NCBI GenBank assembly: GCA_934272785.1
Contig: CAKQSE010000011.1
Location: forward strand, 1 to 34,209
Length of the DNA stretch: 34,209 bases
Source: an uncultured Alphaproteobacteria bacterium
GTDB taxonomy: Bacteria > Pseudomonadota > Alphaproteobacteria > Rs-D84
Reading direction: 5' to 3'
This document shows positions 1 through 7,267 of this stretch, one piece after another. The notes under the pieces were generated by a model, which was given only the letters and a program-made list of their open reading frames with translations, was not told the DNA's origin and searched no databases. Made by a program: the position numbers and the translations under genes. Position 1 is the first letter of the stretch; the number at the start of each line of letters is the position of its first letter.

Positions 1-812
1 TTTTGCGCCGATGCCGGGTATGCTTGCTCTGGACACGGGGGGGGGCTGGCTTTGGTTTTAGATACGACAGAGTCATATTCTGATTGGTCTGCATTACATG
101 TAATTTGTCCAGCAGATGGGAAATGTCTAAGAGCATTGCGTATTTTGCAGCCACCAACAGCCTTGCTTTCACAGAATTTTAATGCTTCGCCCGTTTTATA
201 CTTTGCTTTATCACTTACTGTATATACCTGGCGCTTACAATCACCGTTTGCATCGGCGACAATTGTAACACAGGCACCACCCTTGGATTCATAGCCTGGA
301 TTACATGCATATGCCGCACAGGTGCAATTATACCCCCGACGGAAAACAACATCGCCCGCGGCAATATTTTGTGATGAACAAAAATCACCAACCTGGGTTT
401 TATCGGTGATGCTGCGCAATGCATTTGGATTCTTGCCATTTTCATCCAATCCCGGGCAAAAACCACCAAAGGATTCGGCATCGAATTCAACAGATGCATT
501 TTCCAATAATTTTGTTACAAAATTGCGACATGTTTCAAATCCGGCGGCACGGTATGTATTCATACCGCCTGCACGACAAATGGCAAACAAATCCGCCACA
601 GATACCGCACCGGTTTCCTGGTTCATTATGTCGGTGTATTTTTTCGCCATTGCAACCTGGGCTGCATCGTCTGTGACAAAATCAGGTATCGTTTGCGCCA
701 AATTTTCCGCGGTGAATATATATTTTTGTTCTGTGTCCACATACATCTTGGTCGCGGCAACCGCACCAACACACACAAAGAAAAATGCCAAGATTGTGAT
801 TTTCTTTATCAT
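1..812 (-). CDS. Secreted Cys-rich protein, partial at window edge
   Basis: An open frame runs from ATG at 812-810 to the left edge without a stop, about 270 codons. It begins with a clear signal peptide (MIKKITILAFFFVCVGAVAA), so the product is exported. The mature part has many Cys residues, including CTCAAYACNPGY and a GGC/CK pattern near the visible end, which suggests a disulfide-rich extracytoplasmic domain. The start overlaps the stop of the gene at 809-1747 (ATGA), so the two are translationally coupled. A run of nine C residues in the coding strand (37-45) encodes the Pro stretch near the visible end. I do not recognise the family. It resembles in style the Cys-rich exported protein at 26584-27897. 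The frame and signal peptide are seen directly; function is unknown. Confidence 0.8.
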   Translation of the reverse strand, partial: MIKKITILAFFFVCVGAVAATKMYVDTEQKYIFTAENLAQTIPDFVTDDAAQVAMAKKYTDIMNQETGAVSVADLFAICRAGGMNTYRAAGFETCRNFVTKLLENASVEFDAESFGGFCPGLDENGKNPNALRSITDKTQVGDFCSSQNIAAGDVVFRRGYNCTCAAYACNPGYESKGGACVTIVADANGDCKRQVYTVSDKAKYKTGEALKFCESKAVGGCKIRNALRHFPSAGQITCNADQSEYDSVVSKTKASPPPCPEQAYPASAQ

Positions 813-1747
813 TTTAATACCCCCGTGCATGCTTCTGCGACCGCGGCAACTTTTTTAATTGCCGAAATTTGTGTCGCATTGAAAACCGTGGCGGTGCCAC
901 TGGCCAATGTCGTGGCACCGGCCAAAATATTTGACGCCGTGTTTAGGTTCTTTTCGGTTTGCTTGCCTGCGTCGGTGTTATCGTTACGGGTTTTATCCGT
1001 GTTGGCAATCGCCGATGTCACCGTTCCGGCGGCACCGGTCGTCGCACCAATCACAGACGATATCAACGCACCCGTGGCACGACTGTTTATCTTGGACACA
1101 TCAACGTATTCATATTGACGACATGCGGCGACGATATTCTCGGCCTCGGTCACGTCATAGCCGTCCAAGCGTGCCTGCATAATCGAATTAGACAGGTTTG
1201 CAACCTGCTTTCGGCAATCTGCAATTTGCTGTTGTAAATCTTGGTCAACCTTGTTATTGCCAGCAATAATCGCACCGGCAACGTTGGTAACCGTGCTGCC
1301 CGCCATCAGGCCAGTGCGCCAGTTACCCAGACGCTTTGATTGCTTGCTCAATGCGGTAATTTCGTCTTCTTTTTCACGCGCCGCGTCCTTGTTCGTCTCG
1401 TAATAGCGTTGCATGCCGGTTAAAACCTCGTCCCGGTCGGGCGCAGTGATTTCACGCCCCGCGGTCAGCGCACGCAGGCGCGCCAATTCTTCTTCCAATG
1501 TTGCGATTTGTTTATCCTTGGACGCCTTGACCAGGCCGACCACCGTTGCGCCCGCACCCGCCACCGTTCCGGTCGCCGTTACCGCCGTGTTTATACCGGC
1601 CATCTTTTTCATATCGGATAATTCATCATCAATACCGACACATGCAACATACGTCGCACGCAATGCATCGTCCAATGGCAACATATCTGCCATTGCAATC
1701 GCCGGCATACAAATATACGCAACCATACCCGTCCAGAACAGACGCAT
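809..1747 (-). CDS. Exported coiled-coil/glycine-zipper hypothetical protein
   Basis: This 312-residue protein starts with a hydrophobic N-terminus ending in AIAMAD, a likely signal peptide. It is rich in Ala, Gly, Thr and Val small-residue stretches (for example around residues 52-70 and again at 230-250 and 275-300) that look like glycine-zipper segments. A charged helical region with EEELARL and REKEDEITAL lies between them and could form a coiled coil. A few Cys residues occur (VACVG, IADCRKQ, VAACRQY, EACTG). The stop overlaps the start of the next exported protein at 812, so the pair is one transcription unit. A purine-rich stretch just before the ATG can serve as ribosome binding site. 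I do not recognise the family; an envelope role is inferred from the signal peptide only. Confidence 0.8.
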   Translation of the reverse strand: MRLFWTGMVAYICMPAIAMADMLPLDDALRATYVACVGIDDELSDMKKMAGINTAVTATGTVAGAGATVVGLVKASKDKQIATLEEELARLRALTAGREITAPDRDEVLTGMQRYYETNKDAAREKEDEITALSKQSKRLGNWRTGLMAGSTVTNVAGAIIAGNNKVDQDLQQQIADCRKQVANLSNSIMQARLDGYDVTEAENIVAACRQYEYVDVSKINSRATGALISSVIGATTGAAGTVTSAIANTDKTRNDNTDAGKQTEKNLNTASNILAGATTLASGTATVFNATQISAIKKVAAVAEACTGVLK

Positions 1748-2024
1748 TTCATCCCCCCGTCAAAGTAACAACCGCCAAACGAGAATTTGACGGTCGGGGA
1801 GTTGGTGTCAACAAATGAATGCTCCGTCGCCTTTGGGTATGACTATATTCCCTGTTGTATAGCAAACGGCTCCCCGACCCAAGTCGGGGGAAATATAACG
1901 ACAATAGCCGCATTTGTGAGCCACCACAGCCCCGAACCCAATTTCCATTGGATTCATATTCAGTCTTGCACATATCAATATTTTAAATCAACAAAAAAAC
2001 GTAACCACCAATTGCGGGATAAAA
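1748..2024. other. Intergenic region with a small palindrome
   Basis: No gene is supported here. A perfect 7-bp stem (CCCCGAC at 1872-1878, GTCGGGG at 1883-1889) has no T-run on either side, so it looks like a fragment of the dispersed palindromic repeat family seen at 17500 and 30130 rather than a terminator. A TTGACA box lies on the minus strand at 1811-1806 upstream of the exported-protein pair, but the element 17 bp below it (AAATTC) is a poor -10. Confidence 0.5.
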
Positions 2025-2519
2025 TTATTCATTAAACAGATTAAATTCTTGATTCCGGCGATTGGTTAAACCCGGCATTTCCATGCCGCATGACTTGTTC
2101 CACGCACGCCACGCTGATTCCAATGTTGGGTATCTGGAATCGTGAAAATTGGAATCGTTTATATATTTAACCACTGTTGAATTGGCAAAGTTTTTTGCGC
2201 CAATGTTGTATGCAAAAATTACCAATGCGTCATATTGATTTTGTCGCAAACGTGCCGTGATATTTTGTTGGACGGCGCGTTCTGCTGTTTTTACATCTTG
2301 GCGTAACAGGTCAAGTGCCGCGCACTCGGTCAAGCCGCCCGTGAAATTTTCGCCACGTTGTATCAGATGACCGTAACCAATTGTTGCGCCACGCGGCAAT
2401 GACCCGTTTGGCGCAATGGGCCGTCCCGTCGCATCGTCATAAATAACGTGCCGCCCGGCAATTTTAACCGCGCCCTCTAACTGTTTCAGTTTATCTAATC
2501 CGTAATTACTGATTTGCAT
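2025..2519 (-). CDS. Phage-type lysozyme / endolysin (GH24)
   Basis: A 164-residue lysozyme that would hydrolyse the MurNAc-GlcNAc bond of peptidoglycan. The GH24 signature is visible: LKQLEG near the N-terminus supplies the catalytic Glu (residue 15), followed by a Y-D-D turn and the ATIGYGH motif with the catalytic-site Thr. An insertion (GRPIAPNGSLPRG) separates the two, as in many phage-derived members. The C-terminal part carries YDALVIFAYNIG and WNKS...LTNRR, typical of the helical lobe. The open frame extends 31 codons further upstream, but I chose the ATG at 2519 because an AGGGA box precedes it and the upstream codons run through a terminator hairpin. No signal peptide is visible, so export would need a holin or another route. 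It follows a 3-TM protein and a MuF-DUF2778 protein on the same strand. Confidence 0.85.
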   Translation of the reverse strand: MQISNYGLDKLKQLEGAVKIAGRHVIYDDATGRPIAPNGSLPRGATIGYGHLIQRGENFTGGLTECAALDLLRQDVKTAERAVQQNITARLRQNQYDALVIFAYNIGAKNFANSTVVKYINDSNFHDSRYPTLESAWRAWNKSCGMEMPGLTNRRNQEFNLFNE

Positions 2520-2534
2520 TTTTAAATCCCTGTA

Positions 2535-2560
2535 AATAAAAAATCCCGCAGATGCGGGGA
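2535..2560 (-). terminator. Intrinsic terminator before lysozyme gene (repeat copy A)
   Basis: On the minus strand the hairpin CCCGCA-TC-TGCGGG is followed by ATTTTTTATTT. It lies between the 3-TM gene and the lysozyme start. The surrounding 44 bases (2535-2578) recur at 4052-4095 with two differences. Confidence 0.7.
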
Positions 2561-2621
2561 AATAAAAATGACGGCATTTGTATTTTTGTTTTAAAATTGA
2601 TAAACAAATCACGTCTGTTGT

Positions 2622-2918
2622 TTAAAATATTATATAAAAAGTTAGTAAATGTAACATCATCAGCAATAACCATGTAAGGCATGCCAAAAAAGGAACAACT
2701 AAAAACTTCCATTTATATATTTTTATTGCACGAATAGAAAATAATACAAACATAGCACAAAATAACACTAATGCTATTTTATCAATAAGTATAAGACATT
2801 TGTGTTCACATATAAAACACAACAAACCATCCCACTTGCTATTATTTAAAAGACCACCCAGGTCATTCAAAAAAAATAACACGAAGGCCATAGATAAAAC
2901 ACTGCCTATTAAACTCAT
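2622..2918 (-). CDS. Small 3-TM membrane protein; candidate immunity protein or holin
   Basis: A 98-residue, very hydrophobic protein with three predicted membrane segments: about residues 1-20, 42-64 and 70-98. Its ATG at 2918-2916 overlaps the TGA of the upstream MuF-DUF2778 gene (TGATG), so translation is coupled; a GTG one codon earlier is an alternative start. Two readings fit the context. As a cognate immunity protein it would protect the membrane or periplasm from the peptidoglycan-targeting DUF2778 domain made just before it. As a holin it would release the lysozyme encoded just after it. The sequence matches neither family in a way I can recognise. Base composition is markedly AT-rich compared with the housekeeping genes around, which suggests acquisition by transfer. 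Confidence 0.75.
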   Translation of the reverse strand: MSLIGSVLSMAFVLFFLNDLGGLLNNSKWDGLLCFICEHKCLILIDKIALVLFCAMFVLFSIRAIKIYKWKFLVVPFLACLTWLLLMMLHLLTFYIIF

Positions 2919-4033
2919 CACTGATATTTTATATTAATAATCAAATCGTGTCCATTATTTTCAAACCATTTTGTAAAGTCATCCATTTGTGATGTCAGGT
3001 CAATACAACCATTAGAACCAGGTTCCCAACCGCCATGAACATAAAAGCCTCCTCTGTCAAAAGTGTTAGTTTCTTTTGACGCTTCTAGTGCGATTCTGGA
3101 ACTGCCCCAAGAATATAAACTGCCTGGCCACGTCCCTTTATTTAAAAGTCCGACCACTAGCCCATATGAGGTTATATATTGTAATTTTTCTTGTCTGGCC
3201 ACATAGATGCCCTCTGGAATTGGACCTTTGGATTTTAGATTTTGAAAATCTGATTTTTGAAAATCTTTATTGCCAGATACGGCTCTCCAGGATGCAATTG
3301 GCTTACCATCTTGGTATATAGTCAAATTCTTTCCATCAAATTTTGCAGATTGACCAGGCTTTATATTAATTGGTTTATCAAAAGTTGGTGTGTTTTCTGA
3401 CAATATTTTTTCATCGTATTTTGCCGTCCCCAGCTTTTGACCTTTGTAAACCTTGCTGGAAATTGCTTTGCCTTTATCATCTAATTCCTGTTCTTCAACC
3501 CAGCAACGACAATTGGAGTGACATGGAATATCTGGTATATCTTCTTTATTTTCAAACATCTCATCATTCAATGATGCACAATCATCACAAAGTCGTTCAT
3601 CGTCTTCGCTGTGCCAAATCCAAATTTTTTTCGTTTTTTCTGGTTTTGTATCCGCTTCATCTGGAATATTCAATGTATAAATAATTAGTTTTTTACTTTC
3701 TATATCTCCCCACGGCATTAAAACCAGAACGTCTATCTTTTCTTCTATTTCAACAAACTCTGAACAATCAACTAGTCTTCCGTTTTCTTCTGCTTCTTCC
3801 TCGGCTTCCTGTATGGCATTTTGTATATCGGTATCAAATTTCTTTTGAGCATCCAAAAATTGCTCGTAAGTCATATCATAGTCTGGTTCAATATAGCGTC
3901 CGGTTGCATCTTGTTGCAATTTACCGGGAAATATTTTTGTTAAATATTCATTTGCTTTTGCAAACTCATCGCTTCTTTGATCCCAATAATTACTGGACTG
4001 CACTAAATTACGTAAAAATTTTGGTATATTCAT
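2918..4033 (-). CDS. MuF-like domain fused to DUF2778 (Tlde1-type L,D-transpeptidase fold)
   Basis: A 371-residue two-part protein. Residues 1-125 are acidic and helical and unassigned. Residues 137-180 carry the Cys/His pattern of phage Mu F-type head-morphogenesis proteins: IWHSEDDERLCDDCASLN followed by PCHSNCRCW. After a linker, residues 230-371 match DUF2778/Tlde1: a start like GKNLTIYQDGKPI, the SKGPIPEGIY segment, and the HGGWEPGSNGCIDL motif holding the presumed catalytic His333 and Cys343. Known Tlde1 proteins act on peptidoglycan tetrapeptides as L,D-carboxypeptidase/exchange enzymes in the periplasm. There is no N-terminal signal peptide, so delivery would depend on a phage-like particle or another secretion route. 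AAGGGA precedes the ATG. The gene is AT-rich and coupled to a 3-TM protein. The domain reading is inferred from motifs; the toxin role is inference. Confidence 0.75.
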   Translation of the reverse strand: MNIPKFLRNLVQSSNYWDQRSDEFAKANEYLTKIFPGKLQQDATGRYIEPDYDMTYEQFLDAQKKFDTDIQNAIQEAEEEAEENGRLVDCSEFVEIEEKIDVLVLMPWGDIESKKLIIYTLNIPDEADTKPEKTKKIWIWHSEDDERLCDDCASLNDEMFENKEDIPDIPCHSNCRCWVEEQELDDKGKAISSKVYKGQKLGTAKYDEKILSENTPTFDKPINIKPGQSAKFDGKNLTIYQDGKPIASWRAVSGNKDFQKSDFQNLKSKGPIPEGIYVARQEKLQYITSYGLVVGLLNKGTWPGSLYSWGSSRIALEASKETNTFDRGGFYVHGGWEPGSNGCIDLTSQMDDFTKWFENNGHDLIINIKYQ

Positions 4034-4051
4034 TACTGTTCCCTTTATTAG

Positions 4052-4103
4052 AATAAAAAATCCCGCAAATGCGGGAAAATAAAAATGACGGCATTATGCC
4101 GTC
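4052..4103 (-). terminator. Leader terminator (repeat copy B) with adjacent palindrome
   Basis: Between the promoter at 4118-4146 and the MuF gene, the minus strand holds a perfect palindrome (GACGGCATAATGCCGTC, 4103-4087) and then the hairpin CCCGCA-TT-TGCGGG followed by ATTTTTTATT. A terminator inside the leader means transcription of the island should be attenuated or need antitermination. Confidence 0.6.
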
Positions 4104-4117
4104 TGGTTGATGTGCTT

Positions 4118-4146
4118 ATTATACCACAAATTGCGACAAAAAGCAA
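4118..4146 (-). promoter_or_regulatory. Sigma-70-type promoter of the MuF-DUF2778 island
   Basis: The minus strand has TTGCTT (4146-4141), a 17-bp spacer and a perfect TATAAT (4123-4118). The predicted start is near 4111, giving a leader of about 78 nt with a terminator hairpin inside it. Confidence 0.65.
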
Positions 4147-4203
4147 CTGTGTTCGTTCACAATTGGGGCAGAGACGAAGTATTGGCTGACGCCGACCTTG
4201 GAA

Positions 4204-4258
4204 TCCGCCGGCTATAATAAAAACGCCCATTTTGGGCGTTTTTATTATAGCTGGCGGA
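4204..4258. terminator. Long bidirectional palindrome/terminator at tRNA-Ser 3' end
   Basis: Two 26-nt arms (4204-4229 and 4233-4258) are inverted copies with one mismatch and a 3-nt loop. The core ATAAAAACGCCC/GGGCGTTTTTAT is a good terminator in both directions. The right arm includes the 3' acceptor end of the tRNA (TCCGCCA), and the left arm mirrors it. Confidence 0.75.
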
Positions 4259-4342
4259 GACGAAGGGATTCGAACCCTTGATACCGTTGCCGGTATACTA
4301 CATTTCCAATGTAGCGCACTAGACCAACTATGCGACGTCTCC
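4252..4342 (-). tRNA. tRNA-Ser (anticodon GGA)
   Basis: The acceptor stem GGAGACG pairs with CGTCTCC, followed by discriminator G and an encoded CCA. The anticodon arm is CTACA-TTGGAAA-TGTAG, giving anticodon GGA, which reads the Ser codons UCC and UCU. A long variable arm (ATACCG-GCAA-CGGTAT) confirms the class II serine type, and the T-arm AAGGG-TTCGAAT-CCCTT is canonical. It lies 17 bases downstream of rpoZ on the same strand and ends in the palindromic terminator. Confidence 0.96.
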
Positions 4343-4359
4343 GGATTCTGTGCCTGGTG

Positions 4360-4737
4360 TTATTCGGCCGACAATTCTGCGGTATCTTCGGCCTGGGCCG
4401 CGTCAACACCACCCTCTTCGACCAATGTGTTTTCCAATTCGGCGTCAATTTCACGCAACAATGGATCCTCGGTCGCGCCAACTTCCAAAGAATCTTCGCC
4501 TTCGGCTGCGGATGGTGCATCCTTGTATGACTGAATAAATTCGTGACGAACGTTGTTCACATCCAGTTTGCCACTGGCAATTTCACGCAATGCAACAACC
4601 GTCAGTTTGTCGTCATTTTTGTCCACGACGGGTGCCGCCCCACCGTTCAGGTCACGAACACGCTGAGATGCCAACATCCCCAGTTCATAACGGCTTTCCA
4701 CAAATGGTAATGTATCTGAATTTGTTGTGCGGGCCAT
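4360..4737 (-). CDS. rpoZ: DNA-directed RNA polymerase subunit omega
   Basis: A 125-residue omega subunit, which helps assemble and stabilise RNA polymerase by holding the beta-prime subunit. The conserved core is visible at residues 1-60: MARTT start, F/YELGMLASQRVRDL, and VVALREIASGKLD. The second half is an acidic low-complexity tail (EDSLEVGATEDPLLREIDAELE and on), longer than in E. coli but common in Alphaproteobacteria. The frame opens 22 codons earlier, but the ATG at 4737 is chosen because AAAGGA precedes it and the family starts with MAR. It is divergent from mtaB and followed at 17 bases by tRNA-Ser. Confidence 0.92.
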   Translation of the reverse strand: MARTTNSDTLPFVESRYELGMLASQRVRDLNGGAAPVVDKNDDKLTVVALREIASGKLDVNNVRHEFIQSYKDAPSAAEGEDSLEVGATEDPLLREIDAELENTLVEEGGVDAAQAEDTAELSAE

Positions 4738-4751
4738 TATTAAATCCTTTG

Positions 4752-4779
4752 TTGAAATCGTTTTTAACCACGTTATAAT
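4752..4779 (+). promoter_or_regulatory. Promoter of mtaB
   Basis: TTGAAA (4752-4757), a 16-bp spacer and TATAAT (4774-4779) lie just upstream of the mtaB start at 4798. An AAGGACGG ribosome binding site follows. Confidence 0.65.
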
Positions 4780-4797
4780 GCCCCAAGGACGGTAAAA

Positions 4798-6033
4798 ATG
4801 CAAGCAGAAAATAATAAAAATCGTATAAAAACGCTTTCCATGGGGTGCAGACTGAACGCCCTGGAATCAGAAAAGATTCAAGAAATGTTGTCGCACGCGT
4901 TGCATGCGGCCATTGTGGTCAATACTTGCGCCGTCACGGCCGAGGCCGAACGCCAGTCTGGACAAACCATCCGCCGCATTGCACGCGAAAACCCAGACGC
5001 ACCTATCTTTGTAACAGGATGTGCGGCGACGCGCAATCCCGACCTGTTCGCCACAATTCCAAATGCAATTGTCGTTGCCAATCGCGACAAAATGCACCTG
5101 GACGCTTATCTGCGCGCGATGGCGGACGCACCGTGCCATTTTGACAGCCCACGTATCGCCACGTTTGCACATGGGGACGCGGCACTGTCCAAACAATTTA
5201 TCCAGGTTCAAAACGGTTGCAATCACGAATGCGCATACTGCATAACACGCGCACTGCGTGGGCCATCGGTGTCGTTTGACTATGCCGACATTTTGGCCGA
5301 TGTGCGGGCGGCCGTTCAAAACGGATATTTCGAAATTGTCCTGACGGGGGTTGATACCGCGTCATATGCGCGTGACGGAATGCTGATTTCCGATGTTTGT
5401 GCGAAATTACTGCACGACGTCCCGGAAATTCGTCGGCTGCGCCTGTCGTCAATGGACCCGGCGTCGCCCCAGATTTTTAAACTGATTGATTTAATGCACG
5501 AAAATCCGCGTATGATGCCACATATGCACCTGTCGATGCAATCGGGCTGTGACGCGATACTGAAATCCATGCGGCGACGTCATAACGCCGCAACTGTGCG
5601 CCAGATTGTCGCGGCGGCGGGTGACGATATTACGTTCAGCTGGGATATAATCTGTGGTTTCCCGGGTGAATCAGACGAATATTTTAACCAGACGATGGAC
5701 CTGGTGCGGGCGACGCGTCCGATAAAGATTCACGCATTTCCATTTTCGCCCCGCCCGGGAACACCGGCCGCCACAATGCCCGACCAGGTTGACCGCCACA
5801 CCAGCAAAGAGCGCGTAAAAACCATCACCCGCGCCGCCGATGAAAATCGGGCCGCATTTATGTCGCGCCAGATTGGCAAAACGGTCCAGGTCCTGGTCGA
5901 AGAAAAAAACATCGCCCGCGACCCGCATGATATCGACGTAAAAATTGATGGTGCGCCGATTGCCGAACGCACCGTATGTCGCGTCACGCTGGCCGGGATT
6001 GACAGCGACGCATTTATTGGAAAAATGCAATAA
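4798..6033 (+). CDS. mtaB: tRNA t6A37 methylthiotransferase (MtaB)
   Basis: A 411-residue radical-SAM methylthiotransferase that would convert t6A to ms2t6A at position 37 of ANN-decoding tRNAs. The N-terminal UPF0004 domain has its three cluster-binding Cys in SMGCRLN (C17), NTCAVT (C44) and TGCAA (C75). The radical-SAM Cys triad is C141-x3-C145-x2-C148 in GCNHECAYC. SSMDP, MHLSMQSGCD and DIICGFPGE are typical of the MiaB/MtaB group, and MGCRLN (rather than MiaB-type GCQMN) points to MtaB. The C-terminal TRAM domain after about residue 350 is short, ending soon after the IDVKIDG segment. It stands alone on the plus strand, divergent from rpoZ, with its own promoter. Confidence 0.92.
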   Translation: MQAENNKNRIKTLSMGCRLNALESEKIQEMLSHALHAAIVVNTCAVTAEAERQSGQTIRRIARENPDAPIFVTGCAATRNPDLFATIPNAIVVANRDKMHLDAYLRAMADAPCHFDSPRIATFAHGDAALSKQFIQVQNGCNHECAYCITRALRGPSVSFDYADILADVRAAVQNGYFEIVLTGVDTASYARDGMLISDVCAKLLHDVPEIRRLRLSSMDPASPQIFKLIDLMHENPRMMPHMHLSMQSGCDAILKSMRRRHNAATVRQIVAAAGDDITFSWDIICGFPGESDEYFNQTMDLVRATRPIKIHAFPFSPRPGTPAATMPDQVDRHTSKERVKTITRAADENRAAFMSRQIGKTVQVLVEEKNIARDPHDIDVKIDGAPIAERTVCRVTLAGIDSDAFIGKMQ

Positions 6034-6041
6034 AAAATCTG

Positions 6042-6070
6042 TTGGCAAATCGTGATATTGTTGCTAGTAT
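6042..6070 (+). promoter_or_regulatory. Promoter of dac-holB-tatD, near-leaderless
   Basis: TTGGCA (6042-6047), a 17-bp spacer and TAGTAT (6065-6070). The ATG of the next gene begins at 6080, only nine bases after the -10 box, so the transcript would start at or just before the ATG. No Shine-Dalgarno sequence is visible. Confidence 0.5.
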
Positions 6071-6079
6071 CACAGCACC

Positions 6080-7255
6080 ATGACAAAGAAAATATTCGCA
6101 ATTATAATTGCACTGATTTCAACCGCGGCACATGCCGAATTTTCAACATCTGCAAAATCTGCGTTCTTGATTGATTATGAATCAGGGACGGAAATTGTTG
6201 CAAAAAACGCCGACACCCTGATGCCGCCGTCGTCGATGATAAAATTGATGACGCTGGCCGTTCTGTTTGATGAAATCCAGGCTGGTAATATCAGCATGGA
6301 TGACCGGATAACCGTTGGGCCAAATGCCGACTATAAAAACCCGTTGTGGTATCCGGCCAGCAAGATTTGTCTAAGTGCGGGTCAAACGATTACCGTGCGT
6401 GATTTGATATTGGGGCTGATTGTGCTGTCGGGTGGTGACGCGTCGGTTGTTGTTGCCGAACACATTTCGGGTTCTGAATCTGCATTTACCGAAAAAATGA
6501 CGGCCAAGGCGCGCGCAATCGGTATGCCACAGTCCACATTTGGAAATGCAAGTGGCCTGCCCCACCCCAGCAATTTGATGACCAGCCGCGAACTGGCAAC
6601 ATTGGCGACACATATTATCAGTGATTACCCAGATATTTATCCTATGTTCGCGACCAAGCGTTTTGAATTCGCCGAACACCAGACCGATTGGTGCCGTGAT
6701 TGGGGTCGGACGCATACGTTGAATTATAACAAACTGTTGTTCATTATGCCGGGGGCCGATGGTCTGAAAACCGGCCACACAGAAGATGGCGGTTACGGCA
6801 TGGTCGCCAGCAGTCGCGTTGGTGGGCGTCGCCTGGTCGGTGTGATAAACGGATTTCGCGGTCGCGGTCACGACGCACTAGCCGCAGAAATGAAGAAACT
6901 GTTAAACTATGGATACGAAACGACCAAGAACCAGGTATTCTATCGCCCTGGCGACAAGATTGCCAAGGTGCCCGTATGGTATGGTCGCCAGGATTTTGTC
7001 ATTGCGACAATAACGCAACCACTGGCCATCACAATGCCAAAGTCCCAGTCAATGGACGGCATACGCGTTCTGGCGCGGTATGATGATCCGCACCCGGCAC
7101 CGATTGCTGTCGGCGACACCCTGGGCGAGGTTATTGTTGAACAAAACGGTCGCACGATTGCGCGCGCGCCACTGGTCGCACAAAACCGCGTGGCCAAGAC
7201 GCAATTCTTTGGCCGCATTATCCGCAATATTCGCGTGATGTTTGGCGCACGATAA
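6080..7255 (+). CDS. D-alanyl-D-alanine carboxypeptidase (PBP5/6-like, S11)
   Basis: A 391-residue low-molecular-weight penicillin-binding protein that trims the terminal D-Ala from peptidoglycan stem peptides in the periplasm. It has a signal peptide cleaved after AHA (residue 19), the SxxK nucleophile motif S52-M-I-K55, and the K230-T-G232 motif in GLKTGHTEDGGYG. The second motif, normally SxN, reads S117-G-G119 followed by DAS, so the Asn is replaced by Gly. The C-terminal PBP5-type domain (about 280-370) is present, and the last residues (IIRNIRVMFGAR) are basic and amphipathic, consistent with a membrane anchor. It leads an operon with holB and tatD. Confidence 0.9.
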   Translation: MTKKIFAIIIALISTAAHAEFSTSAKSAFLIDYESGTEIVAKNADTLMPPSSMIKLMTLAVLFDEIQAGNISMDDRITVGPNADYKNPLWYPASKICLSAGQTITVRDLILGLIVLSGGDASVVVAEHISGSESAFTEKMTAKARAIGMPQSTFGNASGLPHPSNLMTSRELATLATHIISDYPDIYPMFATKRFEFAEHQTDWCRDWGRTHTLNYNKLLFIMPGADGLKTGHTEDGGYGMVASSRVGGRRLVGVINGFRGRGHDALAAEMKKLLNYGYETTKNQVFYRPGDKIAKVPVWYGRQDFVIATITQPLAITMPKSQSMDGIRVLARYDDPHPAPIAVGDTLGEVIVEQNGRTIARAPLVAQNRVAKTQFFGRIIRNIRVMFGAR

Positions 7256-7267
7256 AGGTATAAATCC

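Noticed and set aside
322..858. 178-codon plus-strand open frame at the left edge
   Set aside because: The minus strand encodes a signal peptide and Cys-rich protein over the same bases and is coupled to the upstream gene.
4048..4534. Two short frames on opposite strands that both begin MGVFIIAGG
   Set aside because: The identical starts result from the palindrome at 4204-4258; neither is a gene.
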